Origin: Flaccisagitta enflata
Lineage: Eukaryota; Chaetognatha; Sagittoidea; Aphragmophora
Reading direction: 5' to 3'
Assembly: GCA_965153355.1 (NCBI GenBank)
Contig: OZ231126.1
Location: 77,810,001-77,874,000 of the forward strand
DNA: 64,000 nucleotides
Below the pieces are notes generated by a model, which worked only from the letters and a program-made list of their open reading frames with translations, ran no database searches and was not told where the DNA came from. Positions 61,829 to 64,000 of this stretch are shown here, piece after piece. Each line of letters begins with the position of its first letter. Position 1 is the first letter of the stretch. A program made the position numbers and the translations under genes.

Positions 61829-62668
61829 TCCCCAAACTCAAATCTCGTCCCCAAACTCAAATCTCGTCCCCAAACTCAAATCTCGTCCCCAAACTCAAAT
61901 CTCGTCCCCAAACTCAAATCTCGTCCCCAAACTCAAATCTCGTCCCCAAACTCAAATCTCGTCCCCAAACTCAAATCTCGTCCCCAAACTCAAATCTCGT
62001 CCCCAAACTCAAATCTCGTCCCCAAACTCAAATCTCGTCCCCAAACTCAAATCTCGTCCCCAAACTCAAATCTCGTCCCCAAACTCAAATCTCGTCCCCA
62101 AACTCAAATCTGTCCCCAAACTCAAATCTCGTCCCCAAACTCAAATCTCGTCCCCAAACTCAAATCTCGTCCCCAAACTCAAATCTCGTCCCCAAACTCA
62201 AATCTCGTCCCCAAACTCAAATCTCGTCCCCAAACTCAAATCTCGTCCCCAAACTCAAATCTCGTCCCCAAACTCAAATCTCGTCCCCAAACTCAAATCT
62301 CGTCCCCAAACTCAAATCTCGTCCCCAAACTCAAATCTCGTCCCCAAACTCAAATCTCGTCCCCAAACTCAAATCTCGTCCCCAAACTCAAATCTCGTCC
62401 CCAAACTCAAATCTCGTCCCCAAACTCAAATCTCGTCCCCAAACTCAAATCTCGTCCCCAAACTCAAATCTCGTCCCCAAACTCAAATCTCGTCCCCAAA
62501 CTCAAATCTCGTCCCCAAACTCAAATCTCGTCCCCAAACTCAAATCTTGTCCCCAAACTCAAATCTCGTCCCCAAACTCAAATCTCGTCCCCAAACTCAA
62601 ATCTCGTCCCCAAACTCAAATCTCGTCCCCAAACTCAAATCTCGTCCCCAAACTCAAATCTCATCCCC
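61829..62668 (+). repeat. 19-bp tandem array, ~44 units
   Basis: Units of TCCCCAAACTCAAATCTCG, almost identical. One unit lacks a C (near 62110), one has T for C (near 62547). It starts within the last unit of the 12-bp array with no spacer. Confidence 0.98.
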
Positions 62669-63212
62669 AGAGTGTCCAGGAACAAACCCTAGGTTGTAAA
62701 AAATGGTCAAGAATAGTGGAATGTCTTTTTTGATGCATTAGTTACAAATTAAGGGCTAAAAAATAAAAATGGGCTAGTAAAAACAGCATCTAGATCCCAA
62801 AAATAGGAATAATGAAGCATTTTCAAGTATTTCTTAAAGCTAAAAATGACTTTTAAAGCTACAAAAAATTTAGTAAATATCTGAGAAGTGTGGCAATAAT
62901 TGCTGTACAAGTTTGGAGGGAAATTTCCGAGATAAGACCTAAAAAAACTTGTTTAAAACCGCAAATCTGGGATTTGGGCCATTATGCTTGGATTTGGGCT
63001 ATTTGGCAGAATCTGGGTCAGAATAGGCGCAAAAGGAGACAAAACCCTTAGGATGGGACAGGGGGGATGAGCAAACAGACATATGGACAGATTCCCCGTG
63101 TTCTACAGGACACTCCTTCAGGGTCGCTGCCCTACTCCCCCTCAACTTCTATCACACACTACTCAAGCGGGGCACGGGTACCGCTGACCACTTACTACCT
63201 TTAGGCTGCTAG
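62669..63212 (+). mobile_element. Family B 3' part (B11) with unassigned upstream sequence
   Basis: From about 63085: CCCCGTGTTCTACAGGACAC, TTCAGGGTCGCTGCCC, tail stem GCCCTACT/AGCGGGGC, GGGTACCGCTGACCA, CCT-TT-AGG hairpin and end CTAG (63209-63212) before T. The (GGAT/GGAC) tract and GGATTTGGGCCATT units lie at 62965-63085. The 5' arm is not present; the 19-bp array lies where it would be expected. Confidence 0.72.
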
Positions 63213-63454
63213 TTGACTGTTTTTTTCTTTTCTGTAAAAAATTCCTTCACACAAACATCAGGTGGTAAAAGCATTTGTGTAGTAACTGTAGCCATACTTT
63301 TTATATATTTTTAGTACTATGGACCTGACTCTAGAAGCCGCTATGCTGGTCGGTTGGTCAGTTGGTCGGTCACGTAACATTTTTGAAATATAGCTTAAAT
63401 CTTCATTTAAGAGTACTTTTGGTTACTTTAGGGTACTTCAAGGTACCTAAGGGT

Positions 63455-63640
63455 ACTTAAGTCACCTCCAACCCAAAAGTCACCTCCAACCCAAAAGTCA
63501 CCTTCAACCCAAAAATCACCTCCAACCCAAAAGTCACCTCCAACCCAAAAGTCACCTCCAACCCAAAAGTCACCTACAACCCAAAAGTCACCTCCAACCC
63601 AAAAGTCACCTCCAACCCAAAAGTCACCTCCAACCCAACC
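63455..63640 (+). repeat. 18-bp tandem array, ~10 units
   Basis: Units of GTCACCTCCAACCCAAAA with few substitutions, preceded by GGGTACTT units (63410-63460) and by GGTCGGTTGGTC at 63350-63372. Confidence 0.96.
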
Positions 63641-63756
63641 AGGACAACCAAACAGTCAACCGGGTCAACCAAACAGTCATCCAGGTCAACAAAACCATCA
63701 ACCACAGAGTAAGTCAAGTCAACCAGGGAGTCAACTAGTGTCTTAGAGATAAACAA

Positions 63757-63945
63757 ACGGTCAGCCAGGGAGTCAGCCAAGGAGTCAGCCAAGGAGTCAG
63801 CCAAGGAGTCAGCCAAGGAGTCAGCCAAGGAGTCAGCCAAGGAGTCAGCCAAGGAGTCAGCCAAGGAGTCAGCCAAGGAGTCAGCCAAGGAGTCAGCCAA
63901 GGAGTCAGCCAAGGAGTCAGCCAAGGAGTCAGCCAAGGAGTCAGC
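63757..63945 (-). repeat. 12-bp tandem array, ~15 units, and start of a 24-bp repeat
   Basis: Units of CAGCCAAGGAGT; the minus-strand frame reads (ADSL)n. From 63950 to the window end a 24-bp unit GACTCTCTAGTTGACTTTCT begins and runs off the edge. Confidence 0.95.
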
Positions 63946-64000
63946 CAGACTCTCTAGTTGACTTTCTTATAGACTCTCTGGTTGACTTTCTTTTAGACTC

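Noticed and set aside
61126-61860. Minus-strand ORFs of 244 and 226 codons, (ATKV)n/(STKV)n and (KSLQ)n
   Set aside because: They are forced by a 12-bp tandem array, occur in more than one frame, and have no other coding features.
61829-62668. Regular 19-bp direct repeats, CRISPR-like at first sight
   Set aside because: There are no spacers between the repeats and the DNA is eukaryotic; it is a plain tandem minisatellite.

Overview
This window is eukaryotic nuclear DNA that is almost entirely repetitive. The sequence supports no confident host protein-coding gene, tRNA gene or rRNA gene. Long di-, tri- and tetranucleotide arrays, many Tc1/mariner-type foldback MITEs flanked by TA, two hAT-type elements, tRNA-derived SINE-like heads and a YRDD reverse transcriptase all point to an animal genome, perhaps an aquatic invertebrate. 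That assignment is inference, and no marker gene allows a closer one.

Layout. 0.1-2.0 kb: degenerate 75-bp repeats interrupted by a foldback MITE. 2.0-2.6 kb: a hAT-type element with a family A element nested in it. 4.2-7.2 kb: a 3-kb TA-flanked TIR element carrying a broken ORF1-like gene. 7.8-9.8 kb: two elements with internal minisatellites (families D and B), one interrupted by a MITE. 10-14 kb: a cluster of five MITEs. 14-21 kb: GT/CT arrays, a second hAT copy that serves as an empty site, and several family A/B copies. 21.4-25.9 kb: a 4.5-kb long-inverted-repeat structure full of family B/C copies. 26.7-29.5 kb: CCTT and CTTT arrays. 30-41 kb: T-rich sequence poor in transposons, with GTT arrays. 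41-46 kb: family A/B copies and a MITE. 46.4-50.3 kb: a duplicated locus of divergent tRNA-like heads; one copy is split by a reverse-transcriptase retroelement, which is itself split by a TTAA-flanked MITE. 51-61 kb: further family A/B/E copies, one with an 0.8-kb internal array. 61.2-64 kb: four back-to-back minisatellites with 12, 19, 18 and 12-bp periods.

The most interesting theme is a set of short non-coding elements that I call families A, B and E (my labels). They share an architecture: a 5' hairpin whose 5' arm also complements a site near the 3' end (A and E), a (GGTC/GGTT)n or (GTCC)n microsatellite, often an internal minisatellite, and a 3' hairpin directly before CTTG/CTAG followed by T. 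Comparisons within the window show insertion into T runs without a clear target duplication. Hairpin stems differ between copies and families in compensatory ways. This resembles non-autonomous Helitron/Helentron-like (HINE) elements, but no Rep/helicase gene is present, so the class is a hypothesis.

Several filled/empty site pairs inside this one window (hAT copies, family B copies, tRNA-head copies, the RT reading frame) let the order of insertions be read directly.
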